From positions 1-64,000 of the forward strand of contig NZ_LQBP01000005.1 of NCBI RefSeq assembly GCF_001507545.1: a stretch of DNA of 64,000 nucleotides, written 5' to 3'. Positions 49,194 to 57,687 of this stretch are shown piece by piece (position 1 is the first letter of the stretch; the number at the start of each line of letters is the position of its first letter). The position numbers and the translations under genes were made by a program. Source of the DNA: Ruegeria profundi. Its GTDB lineage: Bacteria > Pseudomonadota > Alphaproteobacteria > Rhodobacterales > Rhodobacteraceae. The notes under the pieces were generated by a model. That model was not told the DNA's origin. It made no database searches and saw only the letters and a program-made list of their open reading frames with translations.

Positions 49194-52112
49194 TCACACG
49201 ACAGGAGTGGTTTTGTCGCGCGGGTCCGGCGTCAGAAGATGCCGCAGCAGGGCCACCGGATGAGCCCGCAGGCTGAGGCGCGTGGCAACGTAATCCTCGA
49301 CCACCTGTTCGCCCAGGGTCATTTGGGGCAGATAGGCCTCGGGTTCATCCAGCACCTCGCCCTCAAGATCCTGCGAGAACAGCGGCAAGGGTTTGGCGGT
49401 TGCAATCGCCTTGGCCTGCCACAACGCCTCGCGCCGGGTCAGGTCGCAGGCGGCAAAGGCGTCGGCCTCGGCCAGCCGTTCGATCACCGCCGGACCAAGC
49501 CCGGCACGGCGCCAGACGTCATCGATTTGATGGTAGCCATTGCCGCGCGCGGCAGTCAGCCAACTGGCGTCTTCCTCGCTGAGACCCTTTATCTGGCGGA
49601 ACCCCAGTCGCAGGGCCAGACCGCCATGGCCGTCAGGCTCCATCACATTGTCCCAGAAACTGGCATTGATGCAGACAGGGCGCACCTGCACGCCATGCTC
49701 GCGCGCATCCCGCACGATCTGGGCAGGGGCGTAGAACCCCATCGGCTGTGAGTTCAGCAGCGCGCAGGCGAAAATGCCCGGGTGGTGGCATTTGATCCAG
49801 GCCGAGGCATAGACCAGCAGCGCAAAGCTGGCCGCGTGGCTTTCGGGAAATCCGTAGGACCCGAAGCCTTCGATCTGCGAGAAACAACGCTCGGCAAAGT
49901 CGTCGTCATAGCCGTTGCGCTTCATGCCGCGTAAGAAAAGCGCGCGGAATTCGCTGACACTGCCGTGTTTCTTGAATGTCGCCAGCGACCGCCGCAGCCG
50001 GTCGGCCTGTTCCGGGGTGAAGCCTGCACCGACAATGGCGATCTGCATCGCCTGTTCCTGAAACAGCGGTACACCCAGTGTTTTGCCCAGCACCTCACCC
50101 AGCGCGTCCGAGGGGAAGCTGACCTCCTCCTCTCCGTTCCGACGGCGGATATAGGGGTGGACCATGTCGCCCTGAATGGGGCCGGGGCGGATGATGGCGA
50201 CTTCGATCACCAGATCATAGAAATTGCGCGGCCGCATCCGAGGCAGGAAATTCATCTGCGCACGTGATTCCACCTGAAACACGCCCACCGAGTCCGCCTT
50301 ACACAGCATGTCATAAACCGCCGGATCTTCGGGCGGCAGGGTGGCAAGGGTATAGCGGGTCTGGTGGTGCTGACCGATCAGATCGAACGCCTTGCGAATG
50401 CAGGTGAGCATCCCAAGGCTGAGAACATCGACCTTCAGAATACCCAGAGAGTCGATATCGTCCTTGTCCCAGCAAATGACGGTGCGGTCCTCCATGGTGG
50501 CGTTTTCGATGGGGACAAGTTCGTCCAAACGCCCCTCGGTGATAATGAACCCGCCCACGTGCTGCGAGAGGTGGCGGGGGAAGCCATCGATCTCATAGAC
50601 CAATGATAGAGTCTGTTTCAGGCGGTGATCTTCGGGGTCCAAGCCAATCTCGCGCATCCGGTGCGCCTCGAGTCCGACGGTCGAGAAGAAGCCCCATAGC
50701 TGCGATGACAGGGCCGAGATCGTGTCTTCGGTCAGGCCCATGGCGCGCCCAACCTCGCGAATGGCGCGTTTGCCACGGTAATGCACCACCGTAGCACAGA
50801 GGCCCGCGCGGTCCCGGCCGTAGCGATCATAGATGTGCTGGATCACCTCTTCGCGACGTTCATGTTCGAAATCCACGTCGATATCAGGGGGTTCGTCGCG
50901 CGCCTCGGAGACAAAGCGTTCAAAGACCATTGTGCCCAGCTCGGGGCTGACTTCGGTGATGCCAAGGCAGTAGCAGACCACCGAATTGGCCGCCGAGCCG
51001 CGCCCCTGGCATAGGATATCGCGGGACCGTGCGAATTTGACGATGTCTCGGACGGTCAGGAAGTAGGGTTCGTATTTCAGCTTGCCGATCAGGGTGAGCT
51101 CATGGGCCAGCATCTTTTTTGCCTTGTCCGACGCGCCCGCCGGGTAACGCCATTTCAGCCCCTCATGCGCCAGACGGTGCAGACGTTCGGTCGGGCTTTC
51201 CCGCTCGCTACCCTCGCTGGGGTATTCATAGCGCAGTTCGTCGAGCGAGAATGTGAGCTGTTCGCTAAGGTCATGCGCGCGGGCGATAGCCCCTTCATGC
51301 CCTTTGAAAATGCGCAACATCTCTGGTTCAGAGCGGAGACGCTGTTCACCATTGGCAAGCGCCTCACGACCCAGATCGTCGACCTTGCGGCGCAGGCGGA
51401 TGGCGGTCAGCACGTCGGCCAGTTTGCGGCGGGTGCCGTGGTGCATCATCGGCGTGGCGCTGGCGAGCGTGGGGATGCCAAGCTGCTTTGATTCAGTCTC
51501 TAATAGGTCGAAATATGCAGTATCTGCCCCATCATACCGAGGATGCATTAGCAGATGCATCCGTCCGGCAAAGCGGCGCGTCAGCTGTTGTGCCTGTGTC
51601 CGCCAAGCGTTCGCGCCGCCCGGAGACCGGGTCGCGTGTGGCCAGAGCAGCAGGTGAAGACCGTCTGAGAATTCCATCAGGTCCGACAGGTGCAGGATGC
51701 AGTCACCTTTCTCGGCGCGCAGACGGCCGGCGGAGAGAATACGGCACAGGTTACCCCAGCCTTGACGGTTGAGCGGCAGGGCGGTGACGGTGGGCGCGTC
51801 GGTAAAGATCAGCCGCGCCGCCGGGATCAGGCGCGGCACCGCGTGGATCGGGTATGAAGGCGGTTTGGGGATGTGATCGGGGCAGGGTGGGCCGATGGAC
51901 GTATTCTGCGCCTCCCACTCCAGCCGTTCACGCACCTTGCGGGTGATCTCGCGCCCCCTTGTATGGGCGCGAACGATCCCGGCGACCGAGTTGTCATCGG
52001 CAATGGCAATGGCGGGTAGGCCCAGGGTGACGGCGCGCTCCATATACTCCTCGGGGTGTGAAGCCCCGGTGAGAAAGGTGAAGTTCGATGTGATCGACAG
52101 CTCGGCATACAT
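49194..52112 (-). CDS. dnaE2: error-prone DNA polymerase DnaE2 (ImuC)
   Basis: A 972-residue family C polymerase. An N-terminal PHP domain (ELSITSNFTFLTGASHPEEYM) is followed by the palm with GRGSAANSVVCYCLGITEVSP and PPDIDVDFEHERREEVIQH (catalytic acidic residues). QHVGGFIITEG, KVDVLSLGMLTCI, SRAQMNFLPRMRPRNFYDLV and GFGSYGFPESHAASFALLVYASAW are all DnaE2 landmarks. It copies damaged DNA in the SOS response with ImuB. The chain ends soon after SLRAHPVALLRHLL; the C-terminal OB domain with the usual R-Q-R-P-G segment is absent. A near-perfect LexA box lies 17 bp before the start. Confidence 0.92.
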   Translation of the reverse strand: MYAELSITSNFTFLTGASHPEEYMERAVTLGLPAIAIADDNSVAGIVRAHTRGREITRKVRERLEWEAQNTSIGPPCPDHIPKPPSYPIHAVPRLIPAARLIFTDAPTVTALPLNRQGWGNLCRILSAGRLRAEKGDCILHLSDLMEFSDGLHLLLWPHATRSPGGANAWRTQAQQLTRRFAGRMHLLMHPRYDGADTAYFDLLETESKQLGIPTLASATPMMHHGTRRKLADVLTAIRLRRKVDDLGREALANGEQRLRSEPEMLRIFKGHEGAIARAHDLSEQLTFSLDELRYEYPSEGSERESPTERLHRLAHEGLKWRYPAGASDKAKKMLAHELTLIGKLKYEPYFLTVRDIVKFARSRDILCQGRGSAANSVVCYCLGITEVSPELGTMVFERFVSEARDEPPDIDVDFEHERREEVIQHIYDRYGRDRAGLCATVVHYRGKRAIREVGRAMGLTEDTISALSSQLWGFFSTVGLEAHRMREIGLDPEDHRLKQTLSLVYEIDGFPRHLSQHVGGFIITEGRLDELVPIENATMEDRTVICWDKDDIDSLGILKVDVLSLGMLTCIRKAFDLIGQHHQTRYTLATLPPEDPAVYDMLCKADSVGVFQVESRAQMNFLPRMRPRNFYDLVIEVAIIRPGPIQGDMVHPYIRRRNGEEEVSFPSDALGEVLGKTLGVPLFQEQAMQIAIVGAGFTPEQADRLRRSLATFKKHGSVSEFRALFLRGMKRNGYDDDFAERCFSQIEGFGSYGFPESHAASFALLVYASAWIKCHHPGIFACALLNSQPMGFYAPAQIVRDAREHGVQVRPVCINASFWDNVMEPDGHGGLALRLGFRQIKGLSEEDASWLTAARGNGYHQIDDVWRRAGLGPAVIERLAEADAFAACDLTRREALWQAKAIATAKPLPLFSQDLEGEVLDEPEAYLPQMTLGEQVVEDYVATRLSLRAHPVALLRHLLTPDPRDKTTPVV

Positions 52113-52128
52113 GGCGATTCCACATTAT

Positions 52129-52143
52129 ATTCACGTTTTGTTC
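52129..52143. promoter_or_regulatory. LexA-type box before dnaE2
   Basis: ATTC (52129-52132), seven bases ACGTTTT, GTTC (52140-52143), one mismatch from GTTC-N7-GTTC. It is in the same orientation and at nearly the same distance from the start codon (16 bases between) as the box before imuB. Confidence 0.75.
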
Positions 52144-52220
52144 TTTTTCGAGTCCTTTACGCCAAAATCAATGCTCATCGGTCAGAATGACGCTCTCGGT
52201 CCAAGATCGTGCAGAAAAGC

Positions 52221-52312
52221 ATGTGCCGCGCATTTCTCAACGCGCGGCACATGATTGTAAGTCACTCGCGTGACTTGATAAGAAGATCGCAGCCCGTTGC
52301 GGCGTGAACGGG
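52221..52312. terminator. three tandem hairpins between the M16 genes and dnaE2
   Basis: Three perfect stems in 92 bp: ATGTGCCGCGC (52221-52231) with 52242-52252, 11 bp; AAGTCAC (52259-52265) with 52270-52276, 7 bp and a four-base loop; CCCGTT (52293-52298) with 52307-52312, 6 bp, next to the M16 stop codon. They follow the M16 operon on the minus strand and precede dnaE2. None has a clear U-run, so they may be an mRNA-stabilising or attenuating structure rather than a simple terminator. Confidence 0.55.
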
Positions 52313-53617
52313 TTAGCCGTCCAGCCCCTCGGGCTTGCCGACAATTGTGAAATGCAGACCTTCGGGGTTGAGCAATTCACTTGCGACGCGGTTCACCTCT
52401 TCCAGTGTCACCGCGTTCACCTTGTCGTTCCGCGTGGCGATATAGTCGATGGGCAGATTTTCCATCTGCATCCCGACCATGATCCCGGCGATACGACCGT
52501 TGCCGTCAAACCGCAGCGGATAAGCACCAGTCAGATAAGTCTTCGCGTCGTCCAGCTCTTTCTGGGTGACGCCCTCGGTCGCGGCGCGAGCCCATTCCGC
52601 GCGGATCACTTCAACCGCTTCGGCAATACGGTCGTTGGAGGACGAGACCGACCCCAGATAGACTGACGCCAGATCTTTTGGCACTAGGTAGGTTGCAATA
52701 CCATAGGTCAGGCCACGTTTTTCCCGCACTTCCTGCATCAGGCGGCTTTCGAACCCACCGCCACCAAGAATGTGGTTCAGGATAAAGGCGGCAAAGAAAT
52801 CAGGATCGTCGCGATCAATTCCAGCATGACCAAACAGCGCAACCGATTGCGGCGTGTCGAACTCAACCACGCTCACGCCACCGGGGATGTTTACCTCGGC
52901 CCGCTCTGGTATGGGTTTGCCTGTCTCGGGCAGATCGGCCAGCAACGTGTCCAGCAGCGCGCCAAGTTCTTCGGCAGTGATGTCACCCACGGCGCCGACA
53001 TAGAGCCTATCCTTGGCGAAAACACTGTCATAAGCGGCCACCACGTCATCGCGCGTCAACGCGCCGACACTTTCGATCGAGCCTTTGCCCTCGGACCCGT
53101 AGGGATGATCGCCGTAAGCCATCCGCGCAAAGTTGCGCCCCGCGATATCGTTGGGATCGGTCTGGTCCGACCGCAGGCCAGACAAAATTTGCGCCTTTAC
53201 GCGCTCCACAGCATCTTCGTCAAAACGTGGTTCGTGGATCGTGGTGCGCAGCAGGTCGATCACTTCGTCGCGGTTTTCGGTCAGGAATTGCGCCGAGATC
53301 GACACTGAATCATCCGATGCGTCATATTGAAAGGAAGCGGCCAGAGCTTCGAGTTCGCGCGCGTAGGTCCGGGCGTCCATGTCACCCGCGCCTTCTTCGA
53401 TAAGGCCGCTCATCAGGTAAACAGCGCCGCGTTTGTCCGGATCATCCAGCGACGTGCCGCCACGAAAACGCAATTCCAGCGCGGTGAACGGGATCGAATG
53501 ATCCTCGACCAGCCAAGCGGTGATGCCACCGGGCGAGGTCACTTCCTTGATCTCAATCGCAGCCCAAGCGGGCAGCGCGATGACAAAGGCAATCAGGGTT
53601 GCGAAGATCCGTTTCAT
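52313..53617 (-). CDS. M16-family peptidase-like protein without the zinc motif
   Basis: A 434-residue periplasmic protein with a signal peptide (MKRIFATLIAFVIALPAWAA). It has the M16 fold (SIPFTALELRFRGGTSLDDP, LIEEGAGDMDARTYARELEAL) but no H-x-x-E-H, so it is not a metal-dependent protease itself. GGGGFESRLMQEVREKRGLTYG is the Arg/Tyr segment that acts in substrate binding. M16 partners of this type pair with a catalytic protein; here the upstream gene overlaps by 4 bp (ATGA) and has the zinc motif. Together they likely degrade peptides in the periplasm. Confidence 0.9.
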   Translation of the reverse strand: MKRIFATLIAFVIALPAWAAIEIKEVTSPGGITAWLVEDHSIPFTALELRFRGGTSLDDPDKRGAVYLMSGLIEEGAGDMDARTYARELEALAASFQYDASDDSVSISAQFLTENRDEVIDLLRTTIHEPRFDEDAVERVKAQILSGLRSDQTDPNDIAGRNFARMAYGDHPYGSEGKGSIESVGALTRDDVVAAYDSVFAKDRLYVGAVGDITAEELGALLDTLLADLPETGKPIPERAEVNIPGGVSVVEFDTPQSVALFGHAGIDRDDPDFFAAFILNHILGGGGFESRLMQEVREKRGLTYGIATYLVPKDLASVYLGSVSSSNDRIAEAVEVIRAEWARAATEGVTQKELDDAKTYLTGAYPLRFDGNGRIAGIMVGMQMENLPIDYIATRNDKVNAVTLEEVNRVASELLNPEGLHFTIVGKPEGLDG

Positions 53618-54954
53618 TGCGTCACCTCATCGTCTTTCATCAGCCAGCCAGTGACGGAAGTTTCAAGCTGCAGAACCTCGCGCGCGGCTGCAATGATCTC
53701 ATCCCCGGTCACGGCTTGCAGGATGTCGGGCCAGGCTTGCACGTCTTCGACCGTCAGGCCACTGGTCAAAGCGCGGCCGTAGCGGTTGCCAATCCCGTCC
53801 ACATTGTCGCGCGCGTAAATCTGCGCGGCGCGCAGCTGCATCTTGATCCGGTCCAGATCATCCTGGTTCACACCTTCGGCAATGAAATCGGCAACGGCCT
53901 GATCCATTGCATCTTCGGCCTCTTGCAGCGAAACGCCCTGCGCCGGAACAACCAACAGATCAAAGGTCGTATCGTCCAATGAAACGCCACGATAGAAAGC
54001 CCCGGCATAAACAACCTTTTGCTGCTCGAACTGAAGCTTTTCATTCAGATACGACGTGGTGCCGCCGCCCAACAACTCAGACAGCAAATACAGGGCAGCC
54101 GCTGTTTCCTGTGCACCCGGATCACGCTCTGGTGCCAGATAGCTTCGTTGGACATAGGGTTGCGCAACACGCGGGTCTTTGTACGTCAGCCGTCGTGCTG
54201 CTGTTTGCGGGGGCTCTTGCGCGCGGTCCCGCCGCGACACATCCGGGTTGGCCGGGATAACGCCGTAATATTGCTCGGCCAGGGCTTTGACATCATTGGG
54301 TTTAACGTCGCCCGTGACCACAAGAATAGCGTTATTGGGTGCATAATTGTTTTGGTAGAAGGATAGTACGTCCTCCATACCCAAGGTCTCCATCTCATGC
54401 CGCCAGCCGATGATCGGCACAGCGTAACCATGGTTCAGATATTGCGCGGCGCTCATCTGCTCGCCGAAAAGGGCGCGGGGGTTGTTGTCTGTGCGCTGGT
54501 TCCGCTCTTCGAGGATCACGCCGCGCTCGGTGGTGATGTCTTCTTCGGTCAGACTCAGATTGCGCATCCGGTCCGCCTCCATCTGCATCATCAATTCCAA
54601 TCGATCTGCAGCAACACGTTGGAAATAAGCGGTGTAATCATAAGACGTGAACGCGTTGTCATTCCCGCCATTGGCCGCGACGGTGCCCGAAAACTCACCC
54701 GGAGCCAGCGTGTCGGTGCCTTTGAACATCAAATGCTCAAGGAAATGTGCAATGCCGGACGTACCCGCAGGCTCATCGGCTGATCCGACACGATACCAGA
54801 CCATATGCTGCACAACAGGCGCACGGTTATCTTCGATGACGACGACATCCATGCCGTTGTCCAGCGTGAATGTTGTAACCGCCTCATGCCCTTCTTTGGC
54901 AATCAGGGGGCTGGCGGCGAGCAGGGCGGCAGATAATGCCAAAGCCCGAACCAT
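53614..54954 (-). CDS. catalytic M16-family zinc peptidase
   Basis: A 446-residue periplasmic peptidase. A signal peptide (LALSAALLAASPLIAKE) precedes the M16 domain with HFLEHLMFKGT at residues 70-80, the inverted zinc motif H70-x-x-E73-H74; the third ligand Glu lies in the ITTERGVILEERNQR segment. The C-terminal half contains LLGGGTTSYLNEKL. The start at 54954 follows a GGAGGA site; an upstream ATG is not needed. Its stop overlaps the start of the zinc-less partner. The pair is a conserved element downstream of lspA and DUF3035 in Rhodobacterales. Confidence 0.92.
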   Translation of the reverse strand: MVRALALSAALLAASPLIAKEGHEAVTTFTLDNGMDVVVIEDNRAPVVQHMVWYRVGSADEPAGTSGIAHFLEHLMFKGTDTLAPGEFSGTVAANGGNDNAFTSYDYTAYFQRVAADRLELMMQMEADRMRNLSLTEEDITTERGVILEERNQRTDNNPRALFGEQMSAAQYLNHGYAVPIIGWRHEMETLGMEDVLSFYQNNYAPNNAILVVTGDVKPNDVKALAEQYYGVIPANPDVSRRDRAQEPPQTAARRLTYKDPRVAQPYVQRSYLAPERDPGAQETAAALYLLSELLGGGTTSYLNEKLQFEQQKVVYAGAFYRGVSLDDTTFDLLVVPAQGVSLQEAEDAMDQAVADFIAEGVNQDDLDRIKMQLRAAQIYARDNVDGIGNRYGRALTSGLTVEDVQAWPDILQAVTGDEIIAAAREVLQLETSVTGWLMKDDEVTQ

Positions 54955-55036
54955 GGGGCATCCTCCGTTTCGTTTGGTGCTATTCAAACTACGATGGTGC
55001 GGCGCAGGTTCAAGGCCGATGACGGAAAGTTAAGGT

Positions 55037-55555
55037 TTATTCATTCGCCGGAGGCGCGGAAGGCGTTTCAAGCCCGGCGCGGCGCGCGGCTTCGTTTTGC
55101 GCGGCAGCATCAAGCGCTTCGCGGCGATAAACCTGCTCGTACCGATCCACTTTGAACAGGCGCAGACGCGTCAAACGGCCTTGTTTCCTGCGGAACTCAG
55201 CATCTTCGGTTTCGATGACCTGCCGTGTGTTGGCGGGAACGCCATAGCGGCTTGAGGCCGTGACCAGCGCGGCGTCGCTGGACGGAATCGCGGTATTGGG
55301 GTTCAAAGCCGCCTCGCTGCCGCCCAACGCCACGATGGCATCCGCTTTGGGGTTCGGGTCGGTCAGGTTGGCGCCGCCCGGCGTTGGGGCAGGCAGGAAA
55401 TCGTAATCCTTGGGCTGCGTCAGCGGTTTGACTGGCATGACCGAGAACTCATCCGGGCCGTCTCCGGGTGCCTCAAGGTGGCGCAGGCCGATGTTCGAGC
55501 ATCCGGCAATTGTAAAAGCCAATGTCACAGCAAGTATGGAACGCGGCAACCGCAT
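55037..55555 (-). CDS. DUF3035-family lipoprotein
   Basis: A 172-residue protein with a lipobox signal (SILAVTLAFTIAGCSN) and a Pro-rich DUF3035 segment (PDEFSVMPVKPLTQPKDYDFLPAP) that is characteristic of the family; the C terminus is Ala/Glu-rich and helical. DUF3035 proteins are conserved in Alphaproteobacteria, usually right after lspA and before M16 peptidases, as here. Function unknown; an envelope role is likely. ATG 55555 gives a normal lipoprotein signal. Confidence 0.88.
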   Translation of the reverse strand: MRLPRSILAVTLAFTIAGCSNIGLRHLEAPGDGPDEFSVMPVKPLTQPKDYDFLPAPTPGGANLTDPNPKADAIVALGGSEAALNPNTAIPSSDAALVTASSRYGVPANTRQVIETEDAEFRRKQGRLTRLRLFKVDRYEQVYRREALDAAAQNEAARRAGLETPSAPPANE

Positions 55556-55605
55556 CAGAGTCTCCAGCCTGTTTGTGGCGCTTTTATCCCATTTCGTAGG
55601 GGAGG

Positions 55606-56076
55606 TCACGAGGGCTTTTTCCCATCAAACACCACAAGCCCGATAGCACCGGCAAAGATAAACACATCGGCCAGATTAAAGACAAACGGGTTGTTTATGC
55701 CGCAGCAGGACATGTTCAGGAAGTCCAGCACAAAACCGTACAGCACCCGGTCAACCACATTTCCAAGCGCGCCACCAATCAGCAACCCGCCGCAGACAAG
55801 CATGAGTTTCGTGGGTGCTGTCCGCATCAGCCAGACCAGAACACCGACCGAGATCGCCAGCGAAATGCCGATCAGCATCCAGCGGGCGGCCTCGGAATTT
55901 CCTTGGAACAGGCCGAAATTGATGCCCCGATTCTCGCCGTATTTGAAGACCAGAAGCGGCGGCAGAATGTCGATATTGCCCTCGGCCACGCGCAAAACGT
56001 GGACGACCAGATACTTGCTGATCTGGTCGATCAGGAACGCGGCCAGCGCCGCCCAGAGCAGAAAGCGATAACGCAT
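55606..56076 (-). CDS. lspA: lipoprotein signal peptidase (signal peptidase II)
   Basis: A 156-residue inner-membrane aspartyl protease with four spans. It removes the signal peptide from prolipoproteins. The catalytic Asp residues are in GALGNVVDRVLYG (N-x-x-D-R) and FNLADVFIFAG (F-N-x-A-D), both intact, and FLIDQISKYLVV opens the family. Its start codon overlaps the purH stop by one base, so both are on one transcript; DUF3035 follows. Two predicted lipoproteins nearby (DUF3035, DUF3833) would be among its substrates. Confidence 0.95.
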   Translation of the reverse strand: MRYRFLLWAALAAFLIDQISKYLVVHVLRVAEGNIDILPPLLVFKYGENRGINFGLFQGNSEAARWMLIGISLAISVGVLVWLMRTAPTKLMLVCGGLLIGGALGNVVDRVLYGFVLDFLNMSCCGINNPFVFNLADVFIFAGAIGLVVFDGKKPS

Positions 56077-57665
56077 CAGTGACGGAAGTGGCGCATGCCG
56101 GTGAAGACCATGGCAAGGCCTGCATTGTCCGCAGCGGCGATCACCTCATCATCGCGCATCGAGCCACCGGGCTGAATCACGCAGGTGGCACCGGCTTCAG
56201 CGGCCTCCAACAAACCGTCGGGGAAGGGGAAGAATGCATCCGACGCCACGGCAGAGCCGATGGTCAAAGGTTGCGCCAATCCCAGCGCATCGGCCATGCG
56301 TTCGGCTTTTTTGGCGGCGATCAGGGCCGAGTCGACCCGGCTCATCTGACCCGCGCCCACACCGACGGTTGCGCCGTCCTTGACATAGACGATCGCGTTC
56401 GACTTGACGTGTTTCGCCACTTTCCAGGCAAACAGAAGATCGCGCATCTGCTCTTCTGTCGGGGCTTTCTTGGTGACGACTTTCAGATCATCCAAGCCAA
56501 CAAAGCCGTTGTCCTTGTCCTGCACCAGCAGGCCCCCGGCCACCTGCCGTACGGTTTTGCCGCCGGCGGTCACGTCCGGCAAACCCTCGGTCGTCAGCAG
56601 GCGCAGGTTTTTCTTGGCGGCAAAGATCGCCTTTGCCTCATCCGATGCTCCGGGGGCGATCACAACCTCAGTGAAGATACCGGTGATCTCTTGCGCAGTC
56701 GCGGCGTCCAGCGGTTGATTCAACGCAACGATGCCACCAAAGGCCGAGGTCCGGTCACAGTCGAAGGCGGCTTTGTACGCCTCAAGCAAGGTCGCACCCT
56801 TGGCCACTCCGCAGGGGTTGGCGTGTTTGATAATGGCACAGGCCGCGCTTTCTGACGGATCGAACTCGGCAACCAACTCGAACGCAGCGTCGGTGTCGTT
56901 GATGTTGTTGTAGCTCAGTTCTTTGCCCTGATGCTGCACGGCGGTCGCCACACCGGGACGGTTGGTGCCATCGGTGTAGAACGCGGCCTGTTGATGGCTG
57001 TTCTCGCCATAGCGCAGGGGCTGCTTCAATTTTCCGGCAAAGGCGCGCCGGGTGGGTGTGTCCAGTTGCAGCGCATCCGCCATCCAGTTCGACACGGCAG
57101 TGTCATAGGCAGCCGTGCGCGCGTAAGCCTTTTGCGCCAGCCATTGACGGAAGCCATACGATGTCTTGCCGTAATTCTCTTCCAACTGATCCAGCAGGGA
57201 TGAGTAATCCTCGACATCAACCACCACGTTAACAAAAGCGTGGTTTTTCGAGGCCGCGCGGATCATCGCCGGGCCGCCAATGTCGATGTTTTCTATGCAT
57301 TCATCGTAGCCCGCGCCTTTGGCCACTGTTGCCTCAAACGGGTAGAGGTTCACAACCAGCAGGTCGATCGCGCCGATTCCGTGTTCCTCCATCGCCGCAA
57401 CATGGGTGTCATTGTCGCGTAGGGCCAGCAACCCGCCATGCACCATCGGGTGCAGGGTTTTGACCCGGCCATCCATCATTTCGGGGAAGCCGGTGATCTC
57501 GCTTACGTCTTTCACCTTTAGCCCCGCATCGCGCAGCGCTTTGGCTGTGCCGCCGGTCGACAACAGCTCAACCCCGCGCTCGGCCAGTGCCTTTCCCAGT
57601 TCGACCAGACCGGTCTTGTCGGAGACGGAAAGCAGCGCGCGGCGCACGGGGTGAAGATCAGTCAT
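56076..57665 (-). CDS. purH: bifunctional AICAR transformylase / IMP cyclohydrolase
   Basis: A 529-residue enzyme for the last two steps of IMP synthesis. The N-terminal cyclohydrolase domain has [51 protein letters not shown] and [11 protein letters not shown]. The C-terminal transformylase has [15 protein letters not shown] with the catalytic Lys-His pair, [13 protein letters not shown] and [18 protein letters not shown]. Length is standard. ATG 57665 is the family start. It leads the run purH-lspA-DUF3035-M16-M16 and follows the heparinase-like gene after 22 bp. Confidence 0.97.
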   Translation of the reverse strand: MTDLHPVRRALLSVSDKTGLVELGKALAERGVELLSTGGTAKALRDAGLKVKDVSEITGFPEMMDGRVKTLHPMVHGGLLALRDNDTHVAAMEEHGIGAIDLLVVNLYPFEATVAKGAGYDECIENIDIGGPAMIRAASKNHAFVNVVVDVEDYSSLLDQLEENYGKTSYGFRQWLAQKAYARTAAYDTAVSNWMADALQLDTPTRRAFAGKLKQPLRYGENSHQQAAFYTDGTNRPGVATAVQHQGKELSYNNINDTDAAFELVAEFDPSESAACAIIKHANPCGVAKGATLLEAYKAAFDCDRTSAFGGIVALNQPLDAATAQEITGIFTEVVIAPGASDEAKAIFAAKKNLRLLTTEGLPDVTAGGKTVRQVAGGLLVQDKDNGFVGLDDLKVVTKKAPTEEQMRDLLFAWKVAKHVKSNAIVYVKDGATVGVGAGQMSRVDSALIAAKKAERMADALGLAQPLTIGSAVASDAFFPFPDGLLEAAEAGATCVIQPGGSMRDDEVIAAADNAGLAMVFTGMRHFRH

Positions 57666-57687
57666 GGGTCCAAAGGTCCTTTTGGCG

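Noticed and set aside
56079-56855. 258-codon rightward frame antisense to purH
   Set aside because: purH is unambiguous on the other strand; no motif in the antisense product.
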